This document shows positions 24,594 to 33,539 of a stretch of 64,000 bases of DNA, in pieces; the stretch's first letter is position 1, and the number at the start of each line of letters is the position of its first letter. The stretch spans positions 372,001-436,000 of the forward strand of contig NZ_JALKAO010000002.1 of NCBI RefSeq assembly GCF_023015985.1, given 5' to 3'. The position numbers were made by a program, and so were the translations under genes. The stretch is from Marivita sp. S6314. Lineage in GTDB: Bacteria; Pseudomonadota; Alphaproteobacteria; Rhodobacterales; Rhodobacteraceae. A model generated the notes under the pieces. That model did no database searches. It was not told where the DNA came from and saw nothing but the letters and a program-made list of their open reading frames with translations.

Positions 24594-25172
24594 ATGTCTG
24601 GCGACAACTCCACAGTTAACATTTTGGTCACCTGCGCTGCCTTTCAGGTTGAATATGCCTTGGAGGGCAAGATCAGTATGGCAGGGGGCGCGCTTTCCAA
24701 AGGTGGTGCTGCGGGTCTCTTGGTACAGCCCGTTGTCTGGGCTGTGACTGGCTCTGGCCCGGATGCGGCAGACGCGTTTATCTATGGAACAGGCGTTGCA
24801 GGTGCGTTTGCCGGGGCCATCCTCGCCATTCCCGCAATGGCAACCGGCGTGGTCAAGGCCGGGATGGACGACTATATCGGCGGTCTAGTTGAAGAAGCGC
24901 GACAAGACGAACTGGCGGAGGTGCGCGGGGGCATTTACGGCACCGACGACTATGGCTTCTGGGCCGCGAACAACAGTATCACGGCAATGACCATCGCAAG
25001 TAAAGGTGGTGTCGCGTGGAAACACCCAAACGGCGCTTATTGCTTCATCAAGGACGCGTCGGACACGCTGATTTGTGACTTCCGCCCGAAAAAATATACC
25101 GAGATTTTCCGCCCTATCCTACCTCTCAAACTGAACGGCGACAAAGTGCTTTGGACCGGGTCGGACTACTGA
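24594..25172 (+). CDS. hypothetical protein, unrecognised
   Basis: 192 residues. I do not recognise a family. The first 50 residues hold a hydrophobic stretch without a standard signal peptide. The middle (about 30-88) is rich in Gly and Ala with two amphipathic or membrane-like segments (GGALSKGGAAGLLVQPVVWAV and AGAFAGAILAIPAMATG). The C-terminal half is soluble and aromatic, with YGTDDYGFWAANNSI and CFIKDASDTLICDF. The ATG at 24594 follows a GAGGAT site. The upstream 170 bases are unusually AT-rich for this window. It is flanked by the rpsU terminator and a dehalogenase gene; it may be a recent acquisition. Confidence 0.65.
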   Translation: MSGDNSTVNILVTCAAFQVEYALEGKISMAGGALSKGGAAGLLVQPVVWAVTGSGPDAADAFIYGTGVAGAFAGAILAIPAMATGVVKAGMDDYIGGLVEEARQDELAEVRGGIYGTDDYGFWAANNSITAMTIASKGGVAWKHPNGAYCFIKDASDTLICDFRPKKYTEIFRPILPLKLNGDKVLWTGSDY

Positions 25173-25254
25173 TCCATCTTTTCCTGAACGCCCCCTTTCC
25201 TGCCATCCCGTGATCTGACAGGTTGCTGAAGATGTATAGGGAGGCGCGCCATAC

Positions 25255-25929
25255 ATGGCACAGGTTTACGTTTTTGATGCCTACGGCACCTTGTTTGATG
25301 TCGCGGCGGCTGCGCGGGTGGCGGCAGAGGAACCGGGGCGCGATGCGTTGAAAGCCGTTTGGCCGCAATTGGCCGAACACTGGCGACTCAAGCAACTTCA
25401 ATACACGTGGTTGCGGGTGATCACGAATGACTACACCCCGTTCTGGGAGATCACAAAAGACGGTCTGGACTGGGCGATGGAGAAGGTTGGTCTGGACGAT
25501 CTTGAACTGCGCGAACGGTTACTGGCGCTGTATTGGGAACTTGCCGCGTATAAAGAAGTGCCGATGATGCTGGCCCACCTCAAGGCCGCTGGAAAGACAT
25601 GTGCGATCCTGTCGAACGGCAGCAAGGACATGCTGGAGGGGGCCGTCGACAGTGCCAGGATCGGTGAATTCCTGGACGCTGTCCTGTCGGTTGAGGACAT
25701 CGGCACCTTCAAACCCTCTTCCGCTGTGTACGACATGGTCGAAGCACGCTTGGGATGCGCCAAAGACGAGGTGCTGTTCGTGTCCTCCAACGGTTGGGAC
25801 GCGGCAGGTGCCGCGGGCTACGGGTTCGAGACGGCCTGGGTCAATCGGGCCGGAGATCCGGTTGATCGCCTTCCGCATCAGCCACACCACATCCTGACGG
25901 ACCTTTCGACCATTCCGGAGCTTGCCTGA
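25255..25929 (+). CDS. haloacid dehalogenase, type II
   Basis: 224 residues. The HAD fold of L-2-haloacid dehalogenases, which replace halogen by hydroxyl with inversion: nucleophile D8 in VYVFDAYGTLFD, then SNGSKDML (motif II), the FKPSSAVYD lysine (motif III) and SSNGWDAAGAAGYGF (motif IV). The aromatic-rich LQYTWLRVITNDY segment belongs to the cap. It is the first gene of a five-gene run and overlaps the next start by one base (TGATG). The real substrate could be a non-halogenated phosphate or acid. Confidence 0.92.
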   Translation: MAQVYVFDAYGTLFDVAAAARVAAEEPGRDALKAVWPQLAEHWRLKQLQYTWLRVITNDYTPFWEITKDGLDWAMEKVGLDDLELRERLLALYWELAAYKEVPMMLAHLKAAGKTCAILSNGSKDMLEGAVDSARIGEFLDAVLSVEDIGTFKPSSAVYDMVEARLGCAKDEVLFVSSNGWDAAGAAGYGFETAWVNRAGDPVDRLPHQPHHILTDLSTIPELA

Positions 25930-26753
25930 TGCCACGGTTCACCACGTCAGACGGCATATCGCTGTCCTACACCGATGAAGGCCAGGGGCTTCCCGTGCTT
26001 TGCCTTGCAGGCCTCACACGGGATGGGCGCGATTTTGATTTCGTGGCCCCGCACCTGAGCGACGTGCGGTTGATCCGCCTCGATTACCGTGGTCGGGGCA
26101 AATCCGATTGGGCGGATGCCGAAACGTACCAAATCCCGGTCGAGGCCCGTGACGCGTTGGAATTGATGGATCATCTCGATCTGGACAAGGTTGCCATCTT
26201 GGGCACGTCTCGCGGGGGGCTGGTTGCGATGGTTCTGGCGGCAACGGCCAAGACCCGATTGCACGGTGTCGCGCTCAATGACATCGGCCCGGAAATTGAT
26301 CCGCAAGGCATTGAGGTGATCAAGAATTACCTTGGACGCACGCCCGCGCTGTCCAGTCACGCCGAGGTGGCCGCTGCACGAGAGGCCACAATGACGGGCT
26401 TTGCAAACGTCCCGAAATCGCGATGGCTGGAAGAGGCGCAGCGGCTGTTCCACGAAACCGAGGATGGCTTGACCCTGACCTATGATGCGAAACTGCGCGA
26501 TGCGGTTCTGGAGGCCGGGGCGCAACCCGCGCCTGACCTCTGGCCGCTGTTTGACGCCTTTGCGGGGTTGCCTCTGGCCTGCCTTCGGGGTGCAAATTCC
26601 GACCTGCTGGCGGCCTCGACCTTTGCCGAGATGAAAGCCCGCCGACCTGACATGATCGCTGTCGAAATCCCTGACCGGGGGCATATCCCGTTCCTCGATG
26701 AACCCCAAAGCCTTGACGCCTTGCGGCGCTGGCTCGACATGTTGAAACCCTGA
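25929..26753 (+). CDS. alpha/beta hydrolase
   Basis: 274 residues of the alpha/beta hydrolase fold. The nucleophile elbow is GTSRGG, the oxyanion strand is VLCLAGLTRDGRDF, and the late GHIPFLDEP holds the catalytic histidine. The early LIRLDYRGRGKSDW motif is typical of the family. It overlaps its neighbours by one base at each end, so it is translationally coupled to the dehalogenase and the dehydratase genes. The ester or other substrate is unknown. Confidence 0.9.
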   Translation: MPRFTTSDGISLSYTDEGQGLPVLCLAGLTRDGRDFDFVAPHLSDVRLIRLDYRGRGKSDWADAETYQIPVEARDALELMDHLDLDKVAILGTSRGGLVAMVLAATAKTRLHGVALNDIGPEIDPQGIEVIKNYLGRTPALSSHAEVAAAREATMTGFANVPKSRWLEEAQRLFHETEDGLTLTYDAKLRDAVLEAGAQPAPDLWPLFDAFAGLPLACLRGANSDLLAASTFAEMKARRPDMIAVEIPDRGHIPFLDEPQSLDALRRWLDMLKP

Positions 26754-27730
26754 TGGATATTGCGCGGATCGAAGCCGCTGCACGGCGCCTGCAGGGCCAT
26801 GCCCGGGTCACCCCTCTTTTGTCCTCCCCGTTTCTGGACGACATCGCCGGGCGACGCGTGCTGGTCAAAGCGGAATGCCTGCAACACACCGGCAGCTTCA
26901 AGTATCGCGGCGCGCGGTCGGCTGTGTCCGCCTTGCCCGAGGACCAGCGCGCGGGCGGCGTGATCGCGTTTTCGTCCGGCAATCATGCCCAGGGTGTCGC
27001 TTTGGCGGCCAGACAGTTCGGCATCACCGCTGTGATCATCATGCCAGCGGATGCGCCGCGTCTGAAGATCGACAACACCCGCGCCCTGGGGGCAGAGGTC
27101 GTGCTTTATGACCGGGCCACCGAAGATCGCGACGCCATCGGTGCGCGGCTGTCCGAAGACCGGAACCTGACCCTGATCAAACCCTTTGACGACCCAGAGG
27201 TCATCGCGGGTCAAGGGACGTGCGGGCTCGAAATCGCGACCCAGGCGGCAGAGCGCGGCATCACCCATGCCGACGTCATCGTTTGCTGCGGCGGCGGTGG
27301 TTTGACCTCGGGCATTGCCTTGGCATTGGAAGCCAAGGCACCGGGACTGCGCGTGCATACGGCAGAACCGGAAGGGTTCGATGATGTGGCGCGGTCGCTG
27401 GCGTCTGGCCGGATCGAACGCAATGCGCGGTCGGCGGGGGGATTGTGCGATGCGATTGTCACGCCGCAGCCCGGAAACCTGACCTTTCCCATCATGGCCC
27501 GCTTGTGCGGCCCCGGATTTGTGGTCACGGATGACGAAGCACAGATGGCGATGGCACAGGCGTTTTCGCGCCTGAAACTCGTGGTTGAACCCGGTGGTGC
27601 TGTGGCACTTGCCGCAGCGCTTTATCATGGCGATGCGCTGAACAATGATACGGTGATCGTGACGCTATCCGGTGGAAATGTGGATCAGTCGGTCTTTACC
27701 GCAGCGCTGGACCGTTTTGGAGAAAACTGA
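26753..27730 (+). CDS. PLP-dependent threonine/serine dehydratase family protein
   Basis: 325 residues, fold type II. The PLP lysine is K50 in HTGSFKYRGA, the phosphate-binding loop is CCGGGGLTSG, and SSGNHAQGVA binds the substrate carboxylate. There is no ACT domain, so this is the short, catabolic type and not the feedback-regulated IlvA. Relatives include threonine dehydratase, serine racemase and beta-hydroxyaspartate dehydratase, which cannot be told apart here. It starts on the last base of the hydrolase gene and ends directly before the next gene. Confidence 0.9.
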   Translation: MDIARIEAAARRLQGHARVTPLLSSPFLDDIAGRRVLVKAECLQHTGSFKYRGARSAVSALPEDQRAGGVIAFSSGNHAQGVALAARQFGITAVIIMPADAPRLKIDNTRALGAEVVLYDRATEDRDAIGARLSEDRNLTLIKPFDDPEVIAGQGTCGLEIATQAAERGITHADVIVCCGGGGLTSGIALALEAKAPGLRVHTAEPEGFDDVARSLASGRIERNARSAGGLCDAIVTPQPGNLTFPIMARLCGPGFVVTDDEAQMAMAQAFSRLKLVVEPGGAVALAAALYHGDALNNDTVIVTLSGGNVDQSVFTAALDRFGEN

Positions 27731-28930
27731 ATGCAAGACGTCACTGTCGCGAGCTTCAACGTCAAGAACCTGATCGGCGCGGATCAGGAATACTACAAAT
27801 TCCAGACATACACGCCCGAAGAATACGCATGGAAAGAAGACTGGCTTGCGGATCAGCTTCTGGCGCTGGATGCCGATGTCGTCGGGTTTCAGGAGATTTT
27901 CGACGAAGCCAGTTTGCAAGCGGTGATTGACGAAACCACCGCCCGTTCGGACGAATTGAACGATGTCGCGCAACCCGATCGCAGCAAGAAGTACCGCAAG
28001 AAAGCGATCTTTCGTCGGCTGGAAAGCGGTGGCTACAAGGGCGCGTCCTTGGCGTTTGCCCCCAATACCGCCGACGAAGGCATTCCCGGCGAACGACGCC
28101 CGGGTGTGGCGATCCTGTCGCGGCTTGGATTCGTGGGGCAGCCCGAGATCATTCAGGATCTGGAGACGCCGCTTGTCATTCCATTTGCCCCGCTCAGGGG
28201 TATCGACAGTGGCGATGCAGGACACTTCACGCTCAGACGGCTGTCGCGCCCGATTCTCAAGGTCCGGGTCCGCATGGGCGCGCAAACTGTGACGGTGTTT
28301 AACTGCCACCTGAAATCGAAACTGGGCGAATATATCAAACCACCGGGCGCAGACTATGCGCCCGAGGCGGACCTGACCGAATACGATCCGCTGGGCCGCG
28401 CGATGGGGGCGTTACGCGCCGCCACCCGGCGCATGGCCGAAGCATGGATCTTGCGCCAGCACATCGTTGCGGAATTGCGGGCCGGTCATCCGGTGATGGC
28501 CATGGGCGATTACAATGATGGCGAACATGCCGTCAGCTCTGAGATCATCGCGGGTGAACGGCCCTTCAAGAACTACGCGTGGATGTTGCGGCATGACGCA
28601 CAGCACCGGTCGGACCGGTACACCAAGGAAGAAAGCGAACAGATCACCGAAGCCGTTGAGGCTGTTCGCCTGCTGTCCGCCGAAAAGCTGTTTGTGCGGA
28701 AATCCCTGCGAGACATGGTCTACACGTCCGCCTTCGGTGGTGTGTTTGAAAGCATCGACCAAATCTGGCTGTCGCGCCATTTCGATCCTGATTTCGAAGG
28801 CCGGGTCGGTGAAATGACGTATTTCAGCGTGCTGAATGATCATCTGACAGATGGCAGCCATCCGGAAGCGCCGTATAACAAGCTGGCAAGCGACCACGGA
28901 CAAATCATGGCGCATGTCCGGGTGCGCTAG
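27731..28930 (+). CDS. endonuclease/exonuclease/phosphatase (EEP) family protein
   Basis: 399 residues of the metal-dependent EEP fold. Catalytic landmarks are ASFNVKNL (Asn), VGFQEIFDE (metal Glu), FNCHLKSKLGEY (His), MGDYNDGEHAV (Asp-Asn) and the terminal SDHGQIMAHV (Asp-His). It lacks a signal peptide. Known relatives cut nucleic acids or phospho-diesters of lipids and sugars; which is unclear. It starts immediately after the dehydratase stop within the five-gene run. Confidence 0.88.
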   Translation: MQDVTVASFNVKNLIGADQEYYKFQTYTPEEYAWKEDWLADQLLALDADVVGFQEIFDEASLQAVIDETTARSDELNDVAQPDRSKKYRKKAIFRRLESGGYKGASLAFAPNTADEGIPGERRPGVAILSRLGFVGQPEIIQDLETPLVIPFAPLRGIDSGDAGHFTLRRLSRPILKVRVRMGAQTVTVFNCHLKSKLGEYIKPPGADYAPEADLTEYDPLGRAMGALRAATRRMAEAWILRQHIVAELRAGHPVMAMGDYNDGEHAVSSEIIAGERPFKNYAWMLRHDAQHRSDRYTKEESEQITEAVEAVRLLSAEKLFVRKSLRDMVYTSAFGGVFESIDQIWLSRHFDPDFEGRVGEMTYFSVLNDHLTDGSHPEAPYNKLASDHGQIMAHVRVR

Positions 28931-28961
28931 GCAACGGATCAAGAACAAGGGAGAGTTTGCA

Positions 28962-29750
28962 ATGTGGGTGGCTGATCTGGGGGATATCCGGCTGAACTAC
29001 CGGATCGACGGGGATCCGGATGGGGCACCTGTTGTGTTTTCCAACTCGCTTGGAACCGATCTGCGGCTTTGGGACAAGGTGATTGCCCGGATGCCGAAGA
29101 CCGGGCTCAAATATATCCGCTATGACAAGCGCGGGCACGGCCTGTCAGATTGCCCCAAACCACCCTACGCGATGGGCGCGCTGGTGCGCGACGTGGAGCA
29201 ATTGATGGATCACCTGTCCGTCCGCGACGCGGTGTTTGTCGGCCTGTCCATCGGCGGCATGATTGCGCAGGGGCTTGCGGCCAAGCGGCTTGATCTGGTG
29301 CGGGCGATGGTGCTGTCGAACACCGGCGCACGGATTGGCACGCGCGAGATCTGGGCAGACCGGATCGCAACGGTCGAGCGCGATGGCATCGCGTCCATTG
29401 CGGATGCCACCATGCAGCGCTGGTTCTCGGACGCGTTCCGCGAGACGGACGAATTCCACGCTTGGCGCAATATGCTGACGCGCACTCCGGCGGATGGGTA
29501 CACCGGGTGTTCGCACGCCATTTCGGGTACGGATTTCTTCACCACAACCGCCGCGCTGCGACTGCCGACACTTGGGATTGCCGGGTCCGAGGATGGGTCG
29601 ACGCCCCCCGACCTTGTGCGCGAAACCGTGGACCTTGTTCCCGGATCGCACTTTGAGCTGATCCGCAAAACCGGGCATCTGCCCTGCGTGGAAGACCCGG
29701 ACACCTATACGGATATCTTGACCACGTTCATTGCCGCACAGGCGCATTGA
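28962..29750 (+). CDS. pcaD: 3-oxoadipate enol-lactonase-like hydrolase
   Basis: 262 residues of the PcaD branch of alpha/beta hydrolases: VVFSNSLGTDLRLWDKVI at the start, YDKRGHGLSDCPKPPY, the nucleophile in FVGLSIGGMIAQGLAA, GSEDGSTPPDLV for the acid and KTGHLPCVEDP for the histidine. PcaD opens 3-oxoadipate enol-lactone in the protocatechuate branch of the beta-ketoadipate pathway. No other pca gene lies in the window, so a different lactone or ester is possible. The start has an AAGGGAGAG ribosome site. Confidence 0.85.
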   Translation: MWVADLGDIRLNYRIDGDPDGAPVVFSNSLGTDLRLWDKVIARMPKTGLKYIRYDKRGHGLSDCPKPPYAMGALVRDVEQLMDHLSVRDAVFVGLSIGGMIAQGLAAKRLDLVRAMVLSNTGARIGTREIWADRIATVERDGIASIADATMQRWFSDAFRETDEFHAWRNMLTRTPADGYTGCSHAISGTDFFTTTAALRLPTLGIAGSEDGSTPPDLVRETVDLVPGSHFELIRKTGHLPCVEDPDTYTDILTTFIAAQAH

Positions 29751-29815
29751 CGCGAAAACTGTCAGGTGTAGTTTACACTTAACGGCGCACCTGCCTGTTT
29801 TCCGAAAGCCCGCAC

Positions 29816-31021
29816 ATGCGTCTGCCCGTCGTTTTTATCCTTGTCAGCGTCATGATCGACGCGATGGGTGTCGGGTTGATCATCCCGGTGATGCCGGACC
29901 TGATCCGCGAGATCACCGGCGAAGATCTTGCCAATGCCGCTGTGTGGGGCGGCATACTCACCACCGTATTTGCGGTGATGCAATTCCTGTTTGGCCCGGT
30001 CATGGGCAATCTGTCCGACAGGTACGGGCGTCGTCCGATCCTGCTGATCACATTGGCTGTGATGGCCGCAGACTACGTGGTGATGGCGCTGGCGGGCAGT
30101 ATCTGGCTTTTGTTCCTGGGCCGCTTGGTTGGCGGGATCACCGCCGCAACTCAGGCCACCGCCACAGCCTATATGGCGGACATTTCCGAACCCGATAAAA
30201 AAGCGCAGAATTTCGGCCTTGTCGGGGCGGCGTTCGGTCTTGGTTTTGTGATCGGCCCGCTGTTGGGCGGTGTGCTGGGGGAATGGGGCACCCGGGCGCC
30301 GTTCTGGGCCGCGGCAGTTCTGGCCGGAGCAAACGCCATCCTTGGGTATTTCGTGCTGACCGAAACCGTTACCGATGCGATCCGTCGCCCGTTTGACTGG
30401 CGGCGCGCAAATCCGTTTGGCGCGTTCAAATCCCTGAAACAGCTTCCCGGCTTGGGGCGTCTTTTCGCGGTGTTCTTCCTCTACCAGGTGGCATTTTTTG
30501 TCTATCCGTCGGTCTGGGCCTATTTCGGCCAGGCACGGTTTGGTTGGAATGCGGGCATGATCGGGCTGTCGCTGGGGCTGTTCGGGATCATGATGGCCAT
30601 CGTTCAGGGCGGGCTGATCCGGATCATTCTGTCCCGGCTCGGCGAACGCGGGACTGTGATTTACGGGTTGGCGTTCGACGTTGTTGCCTTTGGGGCGCTT
30701 GCCTTTGTCACATCCGGCACGCTGGCCCTGATCATGACGCCGCTGGCCGCACTTGGCGCCGTGATCACGCCTGCGCTGCAAGGCATCATGTCGAAGAAAG
30801 TGGGCGACAAGCGGCAAGGCGAACTGCAGGGCGCGCTGACATCGGTCGGCGCGATTGCGATGATCGTGTCGCCGCTGATCATGACGTTCGTTTTTGCCGA
30901 ATTCACACGCTCCGACGCGCCCGTGTTTTTTCCCGGTGCGCCGTTCCTGCTGTCGCTTGGTCTGATCGCCATTGCGCTGATTGTGTTTTTGCTTCCCTCA
31001 CGTCGCTCTGTCGCTGCCTGA
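29816..31021 (+). CDS. MFS transporter, TCR/Tet family
   Basis: 401 residues with 12 predicted membrane helices. The loop 2-3 motif GNLSDRYGRRPIL and LVGGITAATQATATAYMAD in helix 5 place it in the drug:proton antiporter group near TetA. Chromosomal members of this kind in Rhodobacteraceae are common, and the substrate is unknown; tetracycline resistance cannot be claimed. It follows the pcaD-like gene by 65 bases, and its end is close to a zinc alcohol dehydrogenase gene. Confidence 0.9.
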   Translation: MRLPVVFILVSVMIDAMGVGLIIPVMPDLIREITGEDLANAAVWGGILTTVFAVMQFLFGPVMGNLSDRYGRRPILLITLAVMAADYVVMALAGSIWLLFLGRLVGGITAATQATATAYMADISEPDKKAQNFGLVGAAFGLGFVIGPLLGGVLGEWGTRAPFWAAAVLAGANAILGYFVLTETVTDAIRRPFDWRRANPFGAFKSLKQLPGLGRLFAVFFLYQVAFFVYPSVWAYFGQARFGWNAGMIGLSLGLFGIMMAIVQGGLIRIILSRLGERGTVIYGLAFDVVAFGALAFVTSGTLALIMTPLAALGAVITPALQGIMSKKVGDKRQGELQGALTSVGAIAMIVSPLIMTFVFAEFTRSDAPVFFPGAPFLLSLGLIAIALIVFLLPSRRSVAA

Positions 31022-31094
31022 CCTGCTGCTGTCGACTTCGCACTTGCGCTCTGTTCCGGGCCGCACCACCCTGCCTGAAAATCAGGGAGGGGTC

Positions 31095-32174
31095 ATGACC
31101 CGCATCAAAGCCGCCGTATGTACAGAATTCGGCAAACCGCTGGCCATCGAAGAGCTTGAACTGCGCGCGCCGCACGATGGTGAGATCGAAGTGACGCTGG
31201 ACGCAGTGGCGATCTGCCATTCCGACATCCATTTCGCGGAAGGCGCATGGGGCGGAGACCTTCCCGCAGTTTATGGGCATGAAGCCTCCGGGCGGGTGTC
31301 GGCCATTGGTGCGGGCGTCACAGGATTACGCACCGGACAACGGGTTGTCGTCACTCTGATCAAGGCCTGCGGGACGTGTGCAAACTGCGCCAGCGGAAAG
31401 CCTACGATTTGCGACAGCCCGGGGGATACCGCGTCACCAATATCCCGCCCGGATGGCACTGAAGTCACGCAGGCGATGAATTGCGGCGCATTTGCCGAAC
31501 GGGTGGTTGTCGACCAAAGCCAGGTGGTGCCCCTGCCCGAAGACATGCCGCCCGAAGCCGTGGCCCTTATGGCGTGCGGCGTGATCACCGGCGTTGGTGC
31601 CGTGGTGAATGCCGGAAAGCTGCGGGCCGGCGAAGACGTGGTGGTGATCGGCGCGGGCGGTGTCGGCCTGAACGCCATCCAGGGTGCGCGCATTGCCGGC
31701 GCGCGGCGGATCGTGGCCGTGGACATGACCGCGGACAAACTGGAAACCGCCAAGGCCTTTGGCGCGACCGATGGCGTTTTGGCCACGGCAGACGCGCCGT
31801 GGAAAGACGTCATGGCACTCCTTGGACGCGGCGCAGACCTTGTTGCGGTCACGGTTGGGGCGGTTCCGGCCTATAATGATGCGTTGCGATATCTTGGCTG
31901 GGGTGGGCGCATGGTCATGATCGGCATGCCCCATTCCGGCGCGATGGCCGAATACGAACCGGTTGTTCAGGCCTATATGGGCCAAGCCATGATCGGATCA
32001 AAAATGGGGGACGTGGTGATCCAGCGCGACATCCCGTGGCTTGCCGATCTGTACCGGCAAGGCCGCCTGCAGCTTGATGAACTGGTGTCCGGCCGCTTCA
32101 CGCTGGATCAGATCAATGACGCGATTGCAGACACCAAGTCCGGTGGCTCGAAGCGCAATGTCATCTTGTTCTGA
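31095..32174 (+). CDS. zinc-dependent alcohol dehydrogenase
   Basis: 359 residues of the class III-type medium-chain dehydrogenase family, oxidising an alcohol with NAD(P). Catalytic zinc ligands are C41 in AICHSD and H62-E63 in YGHEASG. Structural zinc ligands are C92, C95, C98 and C106. The nucleotide fold is VVIGAGGVGLNAIQGA. The start is the ATG after AGGGAGGGG. It precedes an enolase-superfamily gene in the same direction, 57 bases apart, so the two may act on one sugar or polyol; this is inference. Confidence 0.92.
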   Translation: MTRIKAAVCTEFGKPLAIEELELRAPHDGEIEVTLDAVAICHSDIHFAEGAWGGDLPAVYGHEASGRVSAIGAGVTGLRTGQRVVVTLIKACGTCANCASGKPTICDSPGDTASPISRPDGTEVTQAMNCGAFAERVVVDQSQVVPLPEDMPPEAVALMACGVITGVGAVVNAGKLRAGEDVVVIGAGGVGLNAIQGARIAGARRIVAVDMTADKLETAKAFGATDGVLATADAPWKDVMALLGRGADLVAVTVGAVPAYNDALRYLGWGGRMVMIGMPHSGAMAEYEPVVQAYMGQAMIGSKMGDVVIQRDIPWLADLYRQGRLQLDELVSGRFTLDQINDAIADTKSGGSKRNVILF

Positions 32175-32231
32175 GACAGACCGGACCGTCCCGCGCAGGG
32201 TTTCGCACATATTGGCAGAAAGAGACGCCCC

Positions 32232-33464
32232 ATGAAACTTGACGGTCTCGACATCCTGATCACCGCACCGCCCTCCCCCGGTTGGGGTGGACGATACTGG
32301 ATCCTTGTCAAAGTCACGACCGACACTGGCCTGACCGGATGGGGCGAATGCTATGCGTCGTCGGTTGGACCGGACGCGATGCGGCATGTGATCGAAGACG
32401 TGTTCGACCGGCATATGAGGGGGGAATCGCCGGAAAACATCGAGCTGATGTTCCGGCGCGTGTATTCCTCAGGCTTCACCCAGCGCCCGGATCTGACCGT
32501 GATGGGCGCGTTTTCCGGGCTGGAAATCGCCTGCTGGGATATTCTGGGCAAGGCGCGGGACCGTCCGGTCTATGCCTTACTGGGCGGGCAAATGACGCCC
32601 AAGGTGCGCGCCTACACATATCTTTATCCCCTGCCCCATCATGACGTCACCCGTTTCTGGACCGACCCGGATGCACAGGCCGAAGCTGCCAGGGAATACG
32701 TGAAACAGGGCTACACAGCGGTCAAATTTGATCCGGCGGGCCCCTATACGATCCACGGCGGCCACCAGCCTGCACTGACGGACATCGCGCTGTCGGTCGA
32801 GATGTGCAAAGCCATCCGCGACGCCGTCGGCAACCGCGCGGATCTGCTGTTCGGCACCCACGGACAATTCACAACCTCCGGGGCCATTCGCCTTGGTCAG
32901 GCGTTGGAGCCCTACCTGCCCCTTTGGTACGAAGAGCCGATCCCACCGGACAACCTGCTGGAATTTGCCGAGGTTGCCCGCGCTGTCCGCATCCCGATCG
33001 CGACGGGTGAACGCCTGACCACCAAGGCGGAGTTCGCGACGGTCCTGCGCACCGGCGGCGCAAAGATCCTGCAACCGGCCCTGGGCCGCGCGGGCGGCAT
33101 CTGGGAGATGAAGAAACTCGCGGGACTGGCCGAGGCGTTCAATGCCGAAATGGCCCCGCACCTCTATGCAGGCCCTGTTGAGTGGGCCGCGAACCTGCAT
33201 CTTGCCACCTCGATCCCCAATCTTCTCATTGCGGAAACCATCGACACGCCGTTCCACCGCGACCTCATCGGCGCATCCATTCGCGTGGAGAACGGCTTTG
33301 TCACGCTGTCGGATGCGCCCGGCCTAGGCATTGACGTGAACGAAGATCTTGCCCGCGCGCATCCCTACACCGGGACCGGACTTCATCTCGAGATGCAGGC
33401 CAGCCCCTGCAATTATCAGGACGGCAACACCTTCACCGGCGGCGCCCCACCCGAAGACGCTTGA
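32232..33464 (+). CDS. enolase-superfamily (mandelate racemase/ManD-like) sugar-acid dehydratase
   Basis: 410 residues: the N-terminal capping domain then the TIM barrel. E234 (WYEEPIP), E260 (ATGERLTT) and H310 (EMAPHLY) occupy the positions expected for the D-mannonate dehydratase group, and H210 matches the His after the first barrel ligand. The first metal ligand itself, normally Asp, is G208 (LLFGTHGQF). Members dehydrate sugar acids such as mannonate, gluconate or galactarate. The Gly may be a subgroup trait. It is downstream of the alcohol dehydrogenase and upstream of a persulfide-sensor gene. Confidence 0.85.
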   Translation: MKLDGLDILITAPPSPGWGGRYWILVKVTTDTGLTGWGECYASSVGPDAMRHVIEDVFDRHMRGESPENIELMFRRVYSSGFTQRPDLTVMGAFSGLEIACWDILGKARDRPVYALLGGQMTPKVRAYTYLYPLPHHDVTRFWTDPDAQAEAAREYVKQGYTAVKFDPAGPYTIHGGHQPALTDIALSVEMCKAIRDAVGNRADLLFGTHGQFTTSGAIRLGQALEPYLPLWYEEPIPPDNLLEFAEVARAVRIPIATGERLTTKAEFATVLRTGGAKILQPALGRAGGIWEMKKLAGLAEAFNAEMAPHLYAGPVEWAANLHLATSIPNLLIAETIDTPFHRDLIGASIRVENGFVTLSDAPGLGIDVNEDLARAHPYTGTGLHLEMQASPCNYQDGNTFTGGAPPEDA

Positions 33465-33483
33465 TCACGATTGCGCTAAACCT

Positions 33484-33513
33484 TTGAAAAGCAGAGTGGA
33501 TCAATGCTATAGG
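33484..33513 (+). promoter_or_regulatory. probable promoter of the SqrR-like gene
   Basis: TTGAAA (33484-33489) and a TATAGG-like -10 (33508-33513) with about 18 bases between, 27 bases before the start codon. This indicates the small regulator is transcribed on its own and not only from the upstream dehydratase gene. Confidence 0.45.
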
Positions 33514-33539
33514 ACCCGCTGTGTAACGAGGGTACCTTG

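Noticed and set aside
29816-31021. Tetracycline resistance gene
   Set aside because: The MFS protein belongs to the TCR/Tet group only at family level; chromosomal relatives have many substrates, and no repressor or mobile element is nearby.
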